From assembly GCF_000341225.1 (NCBI RefSeq), contig NZ_ANAC01000014.1, forward strand, positions 168,089 through 232,088: a stretch of 64,000 nucleotides of DNA, written 5' to 3'. The DNA is from Nocardiopsis alba DSM 43377. GTDB taxonomy: Bacteria > Actinomycetota > Actinomycetes > Streptosporangiales > Streptosporangiaceae. The notes below the pieces were generated by a model. It worked only from the letters and a program-made list of their open reading frames with translations, was not told where the DNA came from and ran no database searches. This document shows positions 34,365 through 43,076 of the stretch, in pieces (positions within the stretch are counted from its first letter, which is position 1; each line of letters opens with the position of its first letter). The position numbers and the translations under genes were made by a program.

Positions 34365-34904
34365 TCAGTTGCGGAACTTGGCCTGGGCGTCGGTGGAGCC
34401 GGCCATCAGCTTGTTGAGCAGGCGCACCAGCTCACGGCGCTCCTCGGGTTCGAGGGCCTGGGCCCAGGCGCTCTCGCGTCGGTTGTGCGCGCGGAAGACG
34501 CCCAGGATCGCCCCGTAGCCGGCGTCGGTCAGGCTGAGCTGGAGGGCGCGCCGGTCGTGGGTGGCGCGTTCGCGGCTGAGCAGTCCGTCGCGTTCGAGGG
34601 TGTTGAGCAGGGCGGACAGGGCCGCGCGGCTCATTCCGGAGATCTCGGCGGTGGTCTTGGCCTCCATGGGGCCGGCCAGCCAGAGGGCGAAGAGGACGCG
34701 GAAGCCGGGCCAGGTCCAGCCTCGGGGGCGGTGGACGGAGGACTCCAGGTCGTAGACGACCATGCTCGTGGCCCGGTTGAGGGTGAGCACCATGCGCATG
34801 GCCTCGGCGTTCACCGTGGGGAGTTCCCGTTCGGCCTTCTGCACCGCGTAGTCCACGAAGGACCAGAAGGTGAGATCGTCCGGGGGTGCGGTGTTGTGAG
34901 TCAC
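34365..34904 (-). CDS. MarR-family regulator of the homogentisate cluster
   Basis: A 179-residue winged-helix regulator. GWTWPGFRVLFALWLAGPMEAKTTAEISGMSRAALSALLNTLERDGLLSRERATHDRRALQLSLTDAG spans the DNA-binding region (key parts GMSRAALSALLNTLERDGLL and the wing DRRALQLSLT, about 105-145). GTG 34904 is preferred; the in-frame ATG at 34958 adds 18 residues. It is divergent from the MBL-fold gene that opens the homogentisate operon, with 290 bases between. That region holds the 14-bp palindrome at 35132-35145, the expected site for a MarR dimer, so it most likely represses the catabolic operon until an aromatic intermediate binds. Confidence 0.88.
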   Translation of the reverse strand: MTHNTAPPDDLTFWSFVDYAVQKAERELPTVNAEAMRMVLTLNRATSMVVYDLESSVHRPRGWTWPGFRVLFALWLAGPMEAKTTAEISGMSRAALSALLNTLERDGLLSRERATHDRRALQLSLTDAGYGAILGVFRAHNRRESAWAQALEPEERRELVRLLNKLMAGSTDAQAKFRN

Positions 34905-35050
34905 GCCGACCACCCTAGTACGCGGACGGGGCCGTCCCGGGGCGTTTTCCTCTGTCACACCGGCCCCACCAGCACTTTCCCTTCCGGTCGATGGCGGTGA
35001 CGCTCCGAAACGGGTGCGTCATGGTCGCTTCGTCGGGTTTCACGCCCATG

Positions 35051-35081
35051 CTCGATATGTGAGCTGCATCACGATATCGAG
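35051..35081. promoter_or_regulatory. Nested palindrome with CRP-like core
   Basis: CTCGATAT and ATATCGAG form a perfect 8-bp inverted repeat 15 bases apart. Inside lies TGTGA-GCTGCA-TCACG (35058-35073), matching the CRP consensus TGTGA-N6-TCACA at nine of ten positions. It sits between the MarR gene and the homogentisate operon, about 50 bases before the MarR-type palindrome, and could mediate carbon-source control. Confidence 0.55.
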
Positions 35082-35131
35082 GGTTCCAGGCCTCTTGGCC
35101 CTGTGGCGTAGGGCACGTTATGGTCATTTTC

Positions 35132-35145
35132 ATCAAACGTTTGAT
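35132..35145. promoter_or_regulatory. MarR operator candidate
   Basis: ATCAAACGTTTGAT is a perfect 14-bp palindrome, 49 bases upstream of the MBL gene start and flanked by AT-rich sequence. The TCAAACGTTTGA form is typical of MarR-family operators, and the MarR gene is divergent from this point. Confidence 0.75.
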
Positions 35146-35194
35146 CATTTGGGCGGCGGACACCGCCCGTGACGACCGAAGGGGCCTTCCGACC

Positions 35195-36157
35195 ATGGCA
35201 GCCAAGCCGTTCGCCTCGTCCGCAGACACCGACGCCAAGGAACAGACCCTGGAGGTCCTGGCCGACGGCGTCTACGCCCTCACCGCCGAGGGCGACCCCA
35301 ACGTGGGCGCCATCGAGGGCGAGGACTTCGTCGTGGCCTTCGAGGCCCTGGCCACCCCCACCGCCGCCAGGGAATGGCTCGCCAAGCTCCGTGAGCACAC
35401 CGACAAGCCCGTCCGCTACCTGGTCCTGTCGCATTACCACGCGGTCCGGGTCCTGGGTGCCAGCGCCTTCGACGCCACCGTCATCCTCACCCACGAGAAG
35501 ACGCACGAGCTCATCCGCGAACGCGGCGAGCAGGACTGGGCCAGCGAGTTCGGCCGTATGCCCCGGCTGGCCAAGGACGCCGACTCCGTCCCCGGCCTGA
35601 CCTGGCCCACCCAGACCTTCGCCGACCGCACCACCATCGACCTGGGCGGCGACCGCGGCGAACTGGTCCTGGAGTACTTCGGCCGCGGCCACACCGAGGG
35701 CGACATCGTCGCCTGGCTGCCCAAGCAGCGGATCCTCTTCGCCGGCGACCTCGTCGAGGCCCAGGCCGCCCTCTACACCGGCGACGCCTTCCACAAGGAC
35801 TGGGCCGGCGCCACCCTCGACCGGGTCAAGGCCCTCCAGGCCGAGATGCTCGTCGGCGGCCGCGGCGCCGTCAGCCGGGGCCGCGAGGAGGTCGACGCCG
35901 CCATCGAGCAGACCCGCGACTTCCTCAAGGTGATGATCCGCGAGGTCGGCGCCGTCCACGAACGCGGCGGCACCCTCAAGGAGGCCTTCGAGAACACCCA
36001 CGCCGCCCTGGTCGACGGCTACGGTCACTGGCCCATCTTCGAGCACTGCCTTCCCTTCGACGTCTCCCGCCTGTGGGACGAGTTCTCCGGCATCGAGCGG
36101 CCCGTCATCTGGACCGCCGAACGCGACCGCGAGGTCTGGGACCTCCTCCAGGGCTGA
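35195..36157 (+). CDS. MBL-fold protein of the homogentisate operon, incomplete zinc motif
   Basis: A 320-residue metallo-beta-lactamase-fold protein, first gene of the aromatic-degradation operon. The region that is normally THxHxDH reads LSHYHAVRVLGA, so the two first His ligands stay but the Asp and third His are replaced by Val/Arg. Later ligands remain: FGRGHTEGDIVAWLP (His) and LFAGDLVEA (Asp). It may therefore bind one metal at most. I recall the HYHAVR form in homologues of similar clusters, so it is probably a conserved variant and not decay. Role is unknown; hydrolysis of a lactone or thioester intermediate is one possibility. ATG follows GAAGGGG. Confidence 0.83.
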   Translation: MAAKPFASSADTDAKEQTLEVLADGVYALTAEGDPNVGAIEGEDFVVAFEALATPTAAREWLAKLREHTDKPVRYLVLSHYHAVRVLGASAFDATVILTHEKTHELIRERGEQDWASEFGRMPRLAKDADSVPGLTWPTQTFADRTTIDLGGDRGELVLEYFGRGHTEGDIVAWLPKQRILFAGDLVEAQAALYTGDAFHKDWAGATLDRVKALQAEMLVGGRGAVSRGREEVDAAIEQTRDFLKVMIREVGAVHERGGTLKEAFENTHAALVDGYGHWPIFEHCLPFDVSRLWDEFSGIERPVIWTAERDREVWDLLQG

Positions 36158-36262
36158 CCCGGCCCACCGCCCTCCCCGACCGGCCCCGACCGGAAGAACC
36201 CTGCCCCCACACCTCCACCTCCCCTCACGTCCGTACGGGACGCCCCACGAACGGAGCCCGGC

Positions 36263-37930
36263 ATGCCCCGCCCCCCACAGCCACGTCCTCCCGCCGACAC
36301 CTCCACCGACCCCGTGCTGGTCCTCGGCGCGGGACCGGTGGGACAGACGACGGCCCTGCTCCTGGCCCGTCGCGGGGTGCCCGTACGGATCGTCGACGCC
36401 CGACCCGAACGCGACGCCGTCGGCTCCAAGGCCATCTGCCAGCAACGCGACGTCCTCGACGTGTGGGACTGGCTCGGCGGCGGCGCCATCGCCGCCGAGG
36501 GCCTGACCTGGGACACCGCGCGCACCTTCTACCGGGACGACGAGCTGTTCGACGTCCGCCTGCCCGACCCCGGCTCCTCGCCCCTGCCCACCTTCGTCAA
36601 CATCTCCCAATCGCGCACCGAGGAGATCCTCGACGACCTCCTCGCCCGCGCCGGGGTGGTCATCGGCTGGAACCACGAGGTCACCGGCATCGACCAGGAC
36701 GACGACGGCGTCACCGTCGAATGCGCCACCCCACAGGGGCGGGTCCTGCTCCGCGGCACCCACGCCGTCTCCTGCCTGGGCTCCCACGGCGGCGTCGTCC
36801 GCAAGGCCCTGGGGGTGGACTTCGCCGGCACCAGCTTCGACGACCGCTTCCTCATCTGTGACATCCGCGCCGATCTCGGCGACTGGGAACGCGAACGCCG
36901 CTTCTACTTCGACCCCGAGTGGAACCCCGGCCGACAGGTGCTCATCCACCCCTGCCCCGACTCGGTGTTCCGGATCGACTGGCAGGTCCCCGCCGACTTC
37001 GATCTGGAGACGGAGGAGTCCAGTGGCCGGCTGGACGCGCGTATCCGCGAGATCATCGGCGACACCCCCTACGAGATCGTGTGGCACTCGGTCTATCGCT
37101 TCCACACCCGCGTCGCCGACCGGATGCGCGTGGGCCGGGTCCTGCTCGCCGGCGACAACGCCCACCTGGTCGCCCCCTTCGGCGCGCGCGGCCTCAACTC
37201 CGGGGTCCAGGACGCCGAGAACGCCGCCTGGAAACTGGCCTACGTCCGCGACGGTCGGGCCGGAGAGTGGCTCCTGGAGAGCTACCACACCGAACGCCAC
37301 GCCGCCGCGCTGGAGAACGCCGAGGTCACCGGCGCCACCATGCGCTTCCTCGTCCCCCAGGGCGAGGACGAGCACGACCTGAGACTGAGCGTCCTCGAAC
37401 GCGCCGTCACCGACGAGAAGGTCCACCCGAAGGTCGACTCCGGCCGACTGGCCGAACCCTTCTGGTACACCGACTCGGCGCTCACCACCCCCTGCCCCGA
37501 CCGCCCCTTCGGCGGACGACCCCCGCGCGGGTCGGCACCCAGACCCTGTCCGGGCGTGATCATGCCCGACGTCCCGCTGGCGCTGCCCGGCCGTCCCGAC
37601 CTGACCCGGCTCCGCCCCCTCCTGCGCGAGGGGCTGACACTCCTCCTGAGCGGAACCCCCGAGGGCACCGACCCCGAGACGACGCGCGCCGCGCTGCACG
37701 CCGTCGCCACCGGCACCACGCCCGCCCCGATCACCACGCTCCACCTGGACGACATCGACCCCACCGGAGCCCTGGGTCGCGCCCTGGAATGTGAACCCGG
37801 TCAGGTCTGGCTGGTGCGCCCCGACGCCCACATCGCGGCCGTCCTTCCCTGCGACGACCACGACGCCGTACGAGCCGCGATCCGCACCGCCCTGGGACAC
37901 CCGGCCGCCGACATCGTCGCCACAGCCTGA
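36263..37930 (+). CDS. FAD-dependent aromatic hydroxylase, probable 3-hydroxyphenylacetate/homogentisate branch
   Basis: Class A flavin monooxygenase of 555 residues. FAD motifs are VLVLGAGPVGQTTALLLARRG (about 14-34; key GAGPVG), and GDNAHLVAPFGARGLNSGVQDAENAAWKL (key GDNAHLVAPFGARG, about 295-308). A C-terminal thioredoxin-like segment (last ~150 residues) is typical of the MhpA/PheA group. In Pseudomonas a related enzyme converts 3-hydroxyphenylacetate to homogentisate (MhaA); its position directly before hmgA makes a similar step the best guess here. Alternatives are hydroxylation of another phenol. It is 105 bases after the MBL gene and 135 before hmgA. Confidence 0.85.
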   Translation: MPRPPQPRPPADTSTDPVLVLGAGPVGQTTALLLARRGVPVRIVDARPERDAVGSKAICQQRDVLDVWDWLGGGAIAAEGLTWDTARTFYRDDELFDVRLPDPGSSPLPTFVNISQSRTEEILDDLLARAGVVIGWNHEVTGIDQDDDGVTVECATPQGRVLLRGTHAVSCLGSHGGVVRKALGVDFAGTSFDDRFLICDIRADLGDWERERRFYFDPEWNPGRQVLIHPCPDSVFRIDWQVPADFDLETEESSGRLDARIREIIGDTPYEIVWHSVYRFHTRVADRMRVGRVLLAGDNAHLVAPFGARGLNSGVQDAENAAWKLAYVRDGRAGEWLLESYHTERHAAALENAEVTGATMRFLVPQGEDEHDLRLSVLERAVTDEKVHPKVDSGRLAEPFWYTDSALTTPCPDRPFGGRPPRGSAPRPCPGVIMPDVPLALPGRPDLTRLRPLLREGLTLLLSGTPEGTDPETTRAALHAVATGTTPAPITTLHLDDIDPTGALGRALECEPGQVWLVRPDAHIAAVLPCDDHDAVRAAIRTALGHPAADIVATA

Positions 37931-38065
37931 CGAACCCGGCCCCCGGCCGGGGGGACACGCACCCGAACCCGGGGAACGATCCACCCCGACGCACACGACG
38001 ACCCGCTCCACGGCCCCGCGAAGGGGCGAGGACACCGGACCCGAGAGCCGAACAAGGAGACGACC

Positions 38066-39271
38066 ATGGCCCACTACCGCCAGGTCGGCGAGGTGCCCCG
38101 CACCCGCCACACGCAGCACCGCAACCCCGACGGCGGCCTCTACTACGAGGAGCTCATGGGGGAGGAGGGCTTCTCCTCCGACTCCTCGCTCCTGTACCAC
38201 CGGGCCATCCCGTCGGCCATCGTCGACGCCGCCGAGTGGGAGGTGCCCGACCAGACCCGCAGGCGCAACGCCCCGATGGTGCCCCGCCACCTCAAACTCC
38301 ACGACCTGTTCCCCGGCCAGGACTGGAAGGCCGCCGACGTCGTCGAGTCCCGCCGCCTCGTCCTGGGCAACGACGACGTGCGCATCTCCTACGTGGTCGC
38401 CGGAGCCCCCTCCGAGCTGTACCGCAACGGCATCGGCGACGAATGCGTCTACGTCGAATCGGGCACCGCCCGCGTCGAGACGGTCTTCGGCGTCCTGGAG
38501 GTGGGCCGCGGCGACTACGTCATCCTGCCGCGCGCCACCACCCACCGCTGGGTGCCGACCGGCGAGGAGCCCCTGCGCGCCTACGTGGTCGAGGCCAACA
38601 GCCACATCGCCCCGCCCAAGCGCTACCTGTCCCGCTACGGCCAGTTCCTGGAGCACGCCCCCTACTGCGAACGCGACCTGCGCGGCCCCGAGGGTCCGCT
38701 GCTCGTCGAGGGCGAGAACGTCGACGTGCTCATCAAGCACCGCGGCGACGGACCCGGCGGTATCTCCGGCACCCGCTACACCTACCCCACGCACCCCTTC
38801 GACGTCGTGGGCTGGGACGGCTGCCTGTACCCCTACGCCTTCAACATCGACGACTTCCAGCCCATCACCGGCCGCGTCCACCAGCCGCCGCCCGTCCACC
38901 AGGTGTTCGAGGGGCACAACTTCGTCATCTGCAACTTCGTGCCCCGCAAGGTGGACTACCACCCCGAGTCCATCCCGGTGCCCTACTACCACTCCAACGT
39001 GGACTCCGACGAGGTCATGTTCTACTGCGGGGGCGACTACGAGGCGCGCAAGGGCTCCGGCATCGGCCAGGGCTCCATCTCCCTGCACCCCGGCGGCCAC
39101 TCCCACGGCCCCCAGCCCGGCGCCTACGAGCGCAGCGTCGGCGCGGAGGCCTTCGACGAGCTCGCCGTCATGGTCGACACCTTCCGCCCGCTCGACCTGG
39201 GCGAGGGCGGCACCGCCGTCGACGACGGCACCTACGCCTGGACCTGGGCCAAGGGACAGGGGCGGGCATGA
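38066..39271 (+). CDS. hmgA: Homogentisate 1,2-dioxygenase
   Basis: Opens the ring of homogentisate to maleylacetoacetate using Fe(II) and O2, the central step of tyrosine/phenylalanine catabolism. 401 residues with the cupin fold; the iron ligands lie in YYHSNVDSDEVMFYCGG (His and Glu) and LHPGGHSHGPQPGAYE (His), as in characterised enzymes. RYTYPTHPFDVVGWDGCLYPYAFNI (key parts THPFDVVGWDGCLYP) is also highly conserved. It is slightly shorter than eukaryotic forms at the N-terminus, as usual in actinomycetes. ATG follows AAGGAGA. Its last four bases overlap the start of the 278-residue unknown gene. Confidence 0.97.
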   Translation: MAHYRQVGEVPRTRHTQHRNPDGGLYYEELMGEEGFSSDSSLLYHRAIPSAIVDAAEWEVPDQTRRRNAPMVPRHLKLHDLFPGQDWKAADVVESRRLVLGNDDVRISYVVAGAPSELYRNGIGDECVYVESGTARVETVFGVLEVGRGDYVILPRATTHRWVPTGEEPLRAYVVEANSHIAPPKRYLSRYGQFLEHAPYCERDLRGPEGPLLVEGENVDVLIKHRGDGPGGISGTRYTYPTHPFDVVGWDGCLYPYAFNIDDFQPITGRVHQPPPVHQVFEGHNFVICNFVPRKVDYHPESIPVPYYHSNVDSDEVMFYCGGDYEARKGSGIGQGSISLHPGGHSHGPQPGAYERSVGAEAFDELAVMVDTFRPLDLGEGGTAVDDGTYAWTWAKGQGRA

Positions 39272-40104
39272 CCTCGGCCCTGTACCGCGGACTGTTCGAC
39301 GACGCCGCGCTGTTCCCGCCCGGTAACGCGCCCATGGGCGAGGCCCTGCCCGCCCACCGGGCGCACAGGGCGGGCGCCCGCGCCCCGTACGTGGGCCCCT
39401 TCCTGGTCTCCGACGGCCGGATCGCCGAACTGCGCGCGGTCCTGGCCCGGGAAGAGGGGGACCACGACCCGCTCGACGTCGTGGTGACCGTGCCCGGCGG
39501 ATCCGACGACCTGGCCGCCGCCATCGAGGCGATCACCGCCGATCCGGCCCTGCGCCTGGTCGGAGTGGAGGTGGCCGCGCCCCCGGACCGGGCCGGCGAC
39601 ACCGCCGTCGCGCTCGCCGCCACCCTGCCCCGGGGCGTCGGCGGCCACGTCGAGATCGCCCGGGGGGAACGGGCCGCCTCCGACATCGCCTCCCTGGTCG
39701 GTACCGGCGCCCACGCCAAGTTCCGCACCGGTGGGGTCCGAGCCGAGGCCCACCCCTCCGAGGCCGAACTCGCCGCGCTCCTGGCCACCGCCGTCAACGC
39801 CGGGCTGCCCTTCAAGTGCACGGCCGGACTGCACCACGCGGTCCGCCACACGACCCCAGAGGGGTTCGAACAGCACGGCTTCCTCAACGTCCTGCTGGCC
39901 ACCCGCCTGCTCCTGGACGGCGAAGGCTGCAAGGAGGCCGCCGCCACCCTGGCCGACCGGGACGGCCGGGCTCTGGCCGCCCGCGCCGCGGCCCTCACCG
40001 AGACCGAGATCGCCGACGTGCGTTCCCGGTTCCGCTCCTTCGGCACGTGCAGCGTCACCGAACCCCTGGAGGACCTCGTGGTCCTCGGAGCGCTCACCCT
40101 CTGA
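39268..40104 (+). CDS. Conserved protein of unknown function between hmgA and fahA
   Basis: A 278-residue protein I do not recognise. It starts inside the hmgA stop (ATGA), so it is translationally coupled, and fahA follows after 19 bases. SALYRGLFDDAALFPPGNAPMGEALPAHRAHRAG is a conserved-looking N-terminus (key LFDDAALFPPGNAPM); the centre has alternating hydrophobic strands (LRLVGVEVAAP, VGGHVEIARG, AHAKFRTGGV), and GLPFKCTAGLHHAVRH carries Lys, Cys and two His that look like active-site residues. The pattern suggests a TIM-barrel-like enzyme. By position it could isomerise maleylacetoacetate to fumarylacetoacetate, a step for which no other gene is visible here. Confidence 0.75.
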   Translation: MTSALYRGLFDDAALFPPGNAPMGEALPAHRAHRAGARAPYVGPFLVSDGRIAELRAVLAREEGDHDPLDVVVTVPGGSDDLAAAIEAITADPALRLVGVEVAAPPDRAGDTAVALAATLPRGVGGHVEIARGERAASDIASLVGTGAHAKFRTGGVRAEAHPSEAELAALLATAVNAGLPFKCTAGLHHAVRHTTPEGFEQHGFLNVLLATRLLLDGEGCKEAAATLADRDGRALAARAAALTETEIADVRSRFRSFGTCSVTEPLEDLVVLGALTL

Positions 40105-40123
40105 CCTTCGGAAAGCGAGATCC

Positions 40124-41338
40124 ATGTCCGACAGCCCGCTCGACATCGCCCCCGACGCGCGGTTCGGCCCGGCGACCCTGCCCTACGGGGTCTACTCCAC
40201 CGCGAGCGACCCGCGCACCCGGGTCGGGGTGGCCTACGGCGACCACGTCCTGGACCTGGGGTCCGCGGCCCGCGCCCAGGGCGCCCCGTTCGCCGACGTC
40301 GTCGACGGACCGAACCTGGACGCGCTCCTGGCCGCCGGGAAACCCGTCTGGGACGAGGTCCGCGCCGCCCTGACCACGTGGCTGACCGACCCCGCCCACG
40401 CCGACGCGGTCCGCCCCCACCTGGTGGAGCGCGCCGAGGTGACCCTGCACCTGCCGTTCACCGTCGCCGACTACGTGGACTTCTACGCCTCCGAGCACCA
40501 CGCCACCAACGTCGGCCGTATGTTCCGCCCCGACCAGGAGCCCCTCACCCCCAACTGGAAGCACCTGCCGATCGGCTACCACGGTCGTTCCGGCACGATC
40601 GTGGCCTCGGGGACCGACATCGTGCGCCCCACCGGCCAGCGCAAACCGCCCACGGAGTCCACACCGGTCTTCGGCCCCTCGGTCCGGTTGGACATCGAGG
40701 CCGAGGTCGGTTTCGTCGTGGGCACGCCCACGGCGATGGGCGAACGGGTGGGGGTCGACGACTTCGCCGACCACGTCTTCGGGGTGTTCCTGCTCAACGA
40801 CTGGTCCTCGCGCGACCTCCAGGCCTGGGAGTACGTCCCCCTGGGCCCGTTCCTGGGCAAGTCGTTCGCCACCTCGATCTCGCCCTGGATCGTGCCGCTG
40901 TCCGCCCTGGAGGCGGCCCGGGTCGAACAGCCCGCCCAGGACCCCGAACCGCTGCCCTACCTGCGGGGCTCCCAGCCCTGGGGCCTGGACCTGCGGCTGG
41001 AGGTGCGGATCAACGGACACCTGGTGTCGAGCCCGCCGTTCTCCCTGATGTACTGGACCGCCGCCCAGCAGCTGGCGCACATGACCGTCAACGGCGCCTC
41101 CCTGCGCACCGGCGACGTGTACGCCTCGGGCACCGTCAGCGGCCCCGAGGTCGCCCAGCGCGGCTGTCTGCTGGAGCTCACCTGGTCCGGCAAGGAGCCG
41201 CTCCGGCTGCCCGACGGCACCGAGCGCACCTTCCTGGAGGACGGTGACGAGGTGACCATCACGGCCACCGCCCCCGGCCCGGACGGCACCCGGGTGGACT
41301 TCGGTGAGGTCACCGGCCGGATCCTGCCCGCCCGCTGA
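40124..41338 (+). CDS. fahA: Fumarylacetoacetase
   Basis: Hydrolyses fumarylacetoacetate to fumarate and acetoacetate, the last step of the homogentisate pathway. 404 residues: N-terminal SH3-like domain, then the FAH domain. Catalytic and metal residues are recognisable: DFYASEHHATNVGRMFRP (Asp ligand and catalytic His), DIEAEVGFVVG (two Glu ligands), NDWSSRDLQAWEY (Asp ligand) and GPFLGKSFATSISPW (Lys). ATG is preceded by GAAAGCGAG. It is the last gene of the operon; a strong hairpin (41351-41385) follows 12 bases after the stop. Confidence 0.97.
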   Translation: MSDSPLDIAPDARFGPATLPYGVYSTASDPRTRVGVAYGDHVLDLGSAARAQGAPFADVVDGPNLDALLAAGKPVWDEVRAALTTWLTDPAHADAVRPHLVERAEVTLHLPFTVADYVDFYASEHHATNVGRMFRPDQEPLTPNWKHLPIGYHGRSGTIVASGTDIVRPTGQRKPPTESTPVFGPSVRLDIEAEVGFVVGTPTAMGERVGVDDFADHVFGVFLLNDWSSRDLQAWEYVPLGPFLGKSFATSISPWIVPLSALEAARVEQPAQDPEPLPYLRGSQPWGLDLRLEVRINGHLVSSPPFSLMYWTAAQQLAHMTVNGASLRTGDVYASGTVSGPEVAQRGCLLELTWSGKEPLRLPDGTERTFLEDGDEVTITATAPGPDGTRVDFGEVTGRILPAR

Positions 41339-41350
41339 CCATCGCGTTCC

Positions 41351-41385
41351 GGCCCCGCGCGCTTCGACGACAGGCGCGCGGGGCC
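41351..41385 (+). terminator. Hairpin terminator of the homogentisate operon
   Basis: Perfect 12-bp GC-rich stem GGCCCCGCGCGC / GCGCGCGGGGCC with an 11-base loop, starting 13 bases after the fahA stop. The MerR gene starts 70 bases further on. Confidence 0.82.
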
Positions 41386-41454
41386 GACCCGTGTCCCGGT
41401 CGGCGCGTAGCCTCTTGACCCTCACACCGTGTCAGGCGATCCACTCGGAGCATC

Positions 41455-42276
41455 ATGTTCAACATCGGAGACTTCGCCCGACACGGTCGCGTCTCGGTCC
41501 GGATGCTGCGTCACTACGACGCGACCGGGCTGCTGCGTCCGGCCCACGTCGATCCCGCCAACGGCTACCGGCACTACACCGCGGCCCAGCTCGCCCGTCT
41601 CAACCGGATCATCGCGCTCAAGGACCTCGGCTTCACTTTGAGGCAGGTCCACGACATCGTCGACGAGAAGGTCGAGGCCGAGGAGCTGCGCGGCATGCTC
41701 AGGCTGCGGCGGGCCGAACTGGAGACCGCCATGGTCGCCGAGCGGGCCAGGCTGACCCAGGTCGAGGCGAGGCTCCGAGCGATCGAGAGCGAGGGGCACA
41801 TGCCCACGAACGACGTCGTCCTCAAGTCCGTCCCCGCCGTCCGGGTGGCGCGAATGACCGCCACCGCGGCGAGCTTCGACCCCGAGGACATCGGTCCGGT
41901 CATCGGTCCGCTCTACACGGTGCTGTTCCGGCGCCTGGAACTGGCGGGCATCGCCCCGACCGGCCCCGGTGTCTCCCACTACGAGGACGCCCCCGAGGGT
42001 GGCGGCCGGATCACGGTCCACGCCGCCGTCCAGGTCTCGGCGCCGCTCGGGAGCGGCGACTTCGAGGTCGTCGACCTGCCGCCGGTGGAGCGGGCGGCGA
42101 CCATCGTGCACCGGGGCGCGATGGCGACCGTGCTCCCCACCGCCCAGACCCTGGCCCGCTGGATCGACGCCGGTGGTCACACGTCGGTCGGCTACCCCCG
42201 GGAGGTCACCCTGGAATGCCCGGAGAACCTCGACGACTGGGTGACCGAACTCCAGGCGCCGCTCGATGAAGCCTGA
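41455..42276 (+). CDS. MerR-family regulator with GyrI-like effector domain (BmrR type)
   Basis: A 273-residue multidrug-type sensor. N-terminal MerR HTH: FNIGDFARHGRVSVRMLRHYDATGLLRPAHVDPANGYRHYT (key MLRHYDATGLLRP and GYRHY). A coiled-coil dimerisation helix follows (RRAELETAMVAERARLTQVEARLRAIE, about 80-106, key RARLTQVEARLRAIE), then a GyrI-like domain from residue ~120 that binds hydrophobic drugs. No transporter gene is adjacent, so its target is not evident. It begins after the homogentisate terminator and is read alone. Confidence 0.9.
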   Translation: MFNIGDFARHGRVSVRMLRHYDATGLLRPAHVDPANGYRHYTAAQLARLNRIIALKDLGFTLRQVHDIVDEKVEAEELRGMLRLRRAELETAMVAERARLTQVEARLRAIESEGHMPTNDVVLKSVPAVRVARMTATAASFDPEDIGPVIGPLYTVLFRRLELAGIAPTGPGVSHYEDAPEGGGRITVHAAVQVSAPLGSGDFEVVDLPPVERAATIVHRGAMATVLPTAQTLARWIDAGGHTSVGYPREVTLECPENLDDWVTELQAPLDEA

Positions 42277-42331
42277 CGTCCGGTGACCGTGAACGAGTGA
42301 GCGGGTGGCGGAGGGCCGGCGAGGTCCACCG

Positions 42332-42904
42332 TCACCCGCGCCGCTTCGGGCACAGACGTTCCTCCAGTGCCGGAGGCAGGGGGTAGACCCGTTCGGCGGG
42401 GAGCAGGCGCCGGGCGCCGGCGGTGTCTCCGCGTCTGACCAGGTCGGCGGCCTTGCGCACTCGAGGGGTGAGGTCGGTGAGCCCGACGATCCAGTCGTCG
42501 ACGAAGGTCCGGATCAGTCCGCGACCGATCCCGACCTGAACGCTGTAGTGGTTCAGCGCCGCCCCGCGCAGGGACCGTTCGGGGTCCCACTGGAGGTGGA
42601 CGTCGGCCCGGGCCACGGCCTCGGGCGACGAGGTCGTGAGCACCGCCCGTCCCAGAGCCTCCTCCCATCCCTGACGGGTGATCCGCACCGCGAGGATCCG
42701 TTCCTGCCCGGTCTTACGGGCCCAGTTGCTGCGGTGGGCCAACCAGGGGAGCGAGGGTTTGATCCAGGTCATCCGCCGGAACGAGAACGGAGGGACGAAA
42801 CGCCCCTCCCGCAGCGCCGGGTCGGCGATGGCGGACGAGTAGGCCTGGTAGACCACGATCGTGTGCGCGTCGTGGTCGGCGCGGACCTGGTACAGCGGTG
42901 TCAT
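42332..42904 (-). CDS. DUF4291 family protein
   Basis: A 190-residue protein. [36 protein letters not shown] (key [10 protein letters not shown]), [42 protein letters not shown] (key [10 protein letters not shown] and NWARKTGQE) and [23 protein letters not shown] (key QWDPERS) are the family's defining blocks. The function is unknown; conserved Trp, Lys and Arg residues suggest nucleic-acid or nucleotide binding. Start ATG 42904 gives a complete first strand. Standing between a converging MerR gene and a divergent phosphotransferase gene, it has no evident partner. Confidence 0.85.
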   Translation of the reverse strand: MTPLYQVRADHDAHTIVVYQAYSSAIADPALREGRFVPPFSFRRMTWIKPSLPWLAHRSNWARKTGQERILAVRITRQGWEEALGRAVLTTSSPEAVARADVHLQWDPERSLRGAALNHYSVQVGIGRGLIRTFVDDWIVGLTDLTPRVRKAADLVRRGDTAGARRLLPAERVYPLPPALEERLCPKRRG

Positions 42905-43076
42905 GGGCGTGATCCTGGCAGCGGGCGTGCGAGGGCGGCAAACCCTTTTCCGGTGTTCTGGCCTGGTTTTCGCGCCGGCATCCTGTCCAGGGAACGAAGG
43001 AGGTGGGGGTGGTCGCGACGTCGATCGAGGCCGGTGCCGCGCGTGTGGTGCGCGCCCGGAACGTCTGAGGTCGTCC

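Noticed and set aside
35069..39106. Very long open frame (over 1300 codons) on the minus strand opposite the homogentisate operon
   Set aside because: It is antisense to five well-supported genes, composed of Val/Gly/Asp/Glu-rich sequence typical of the mirror frame in GC-rich DNA, and has no family motif.
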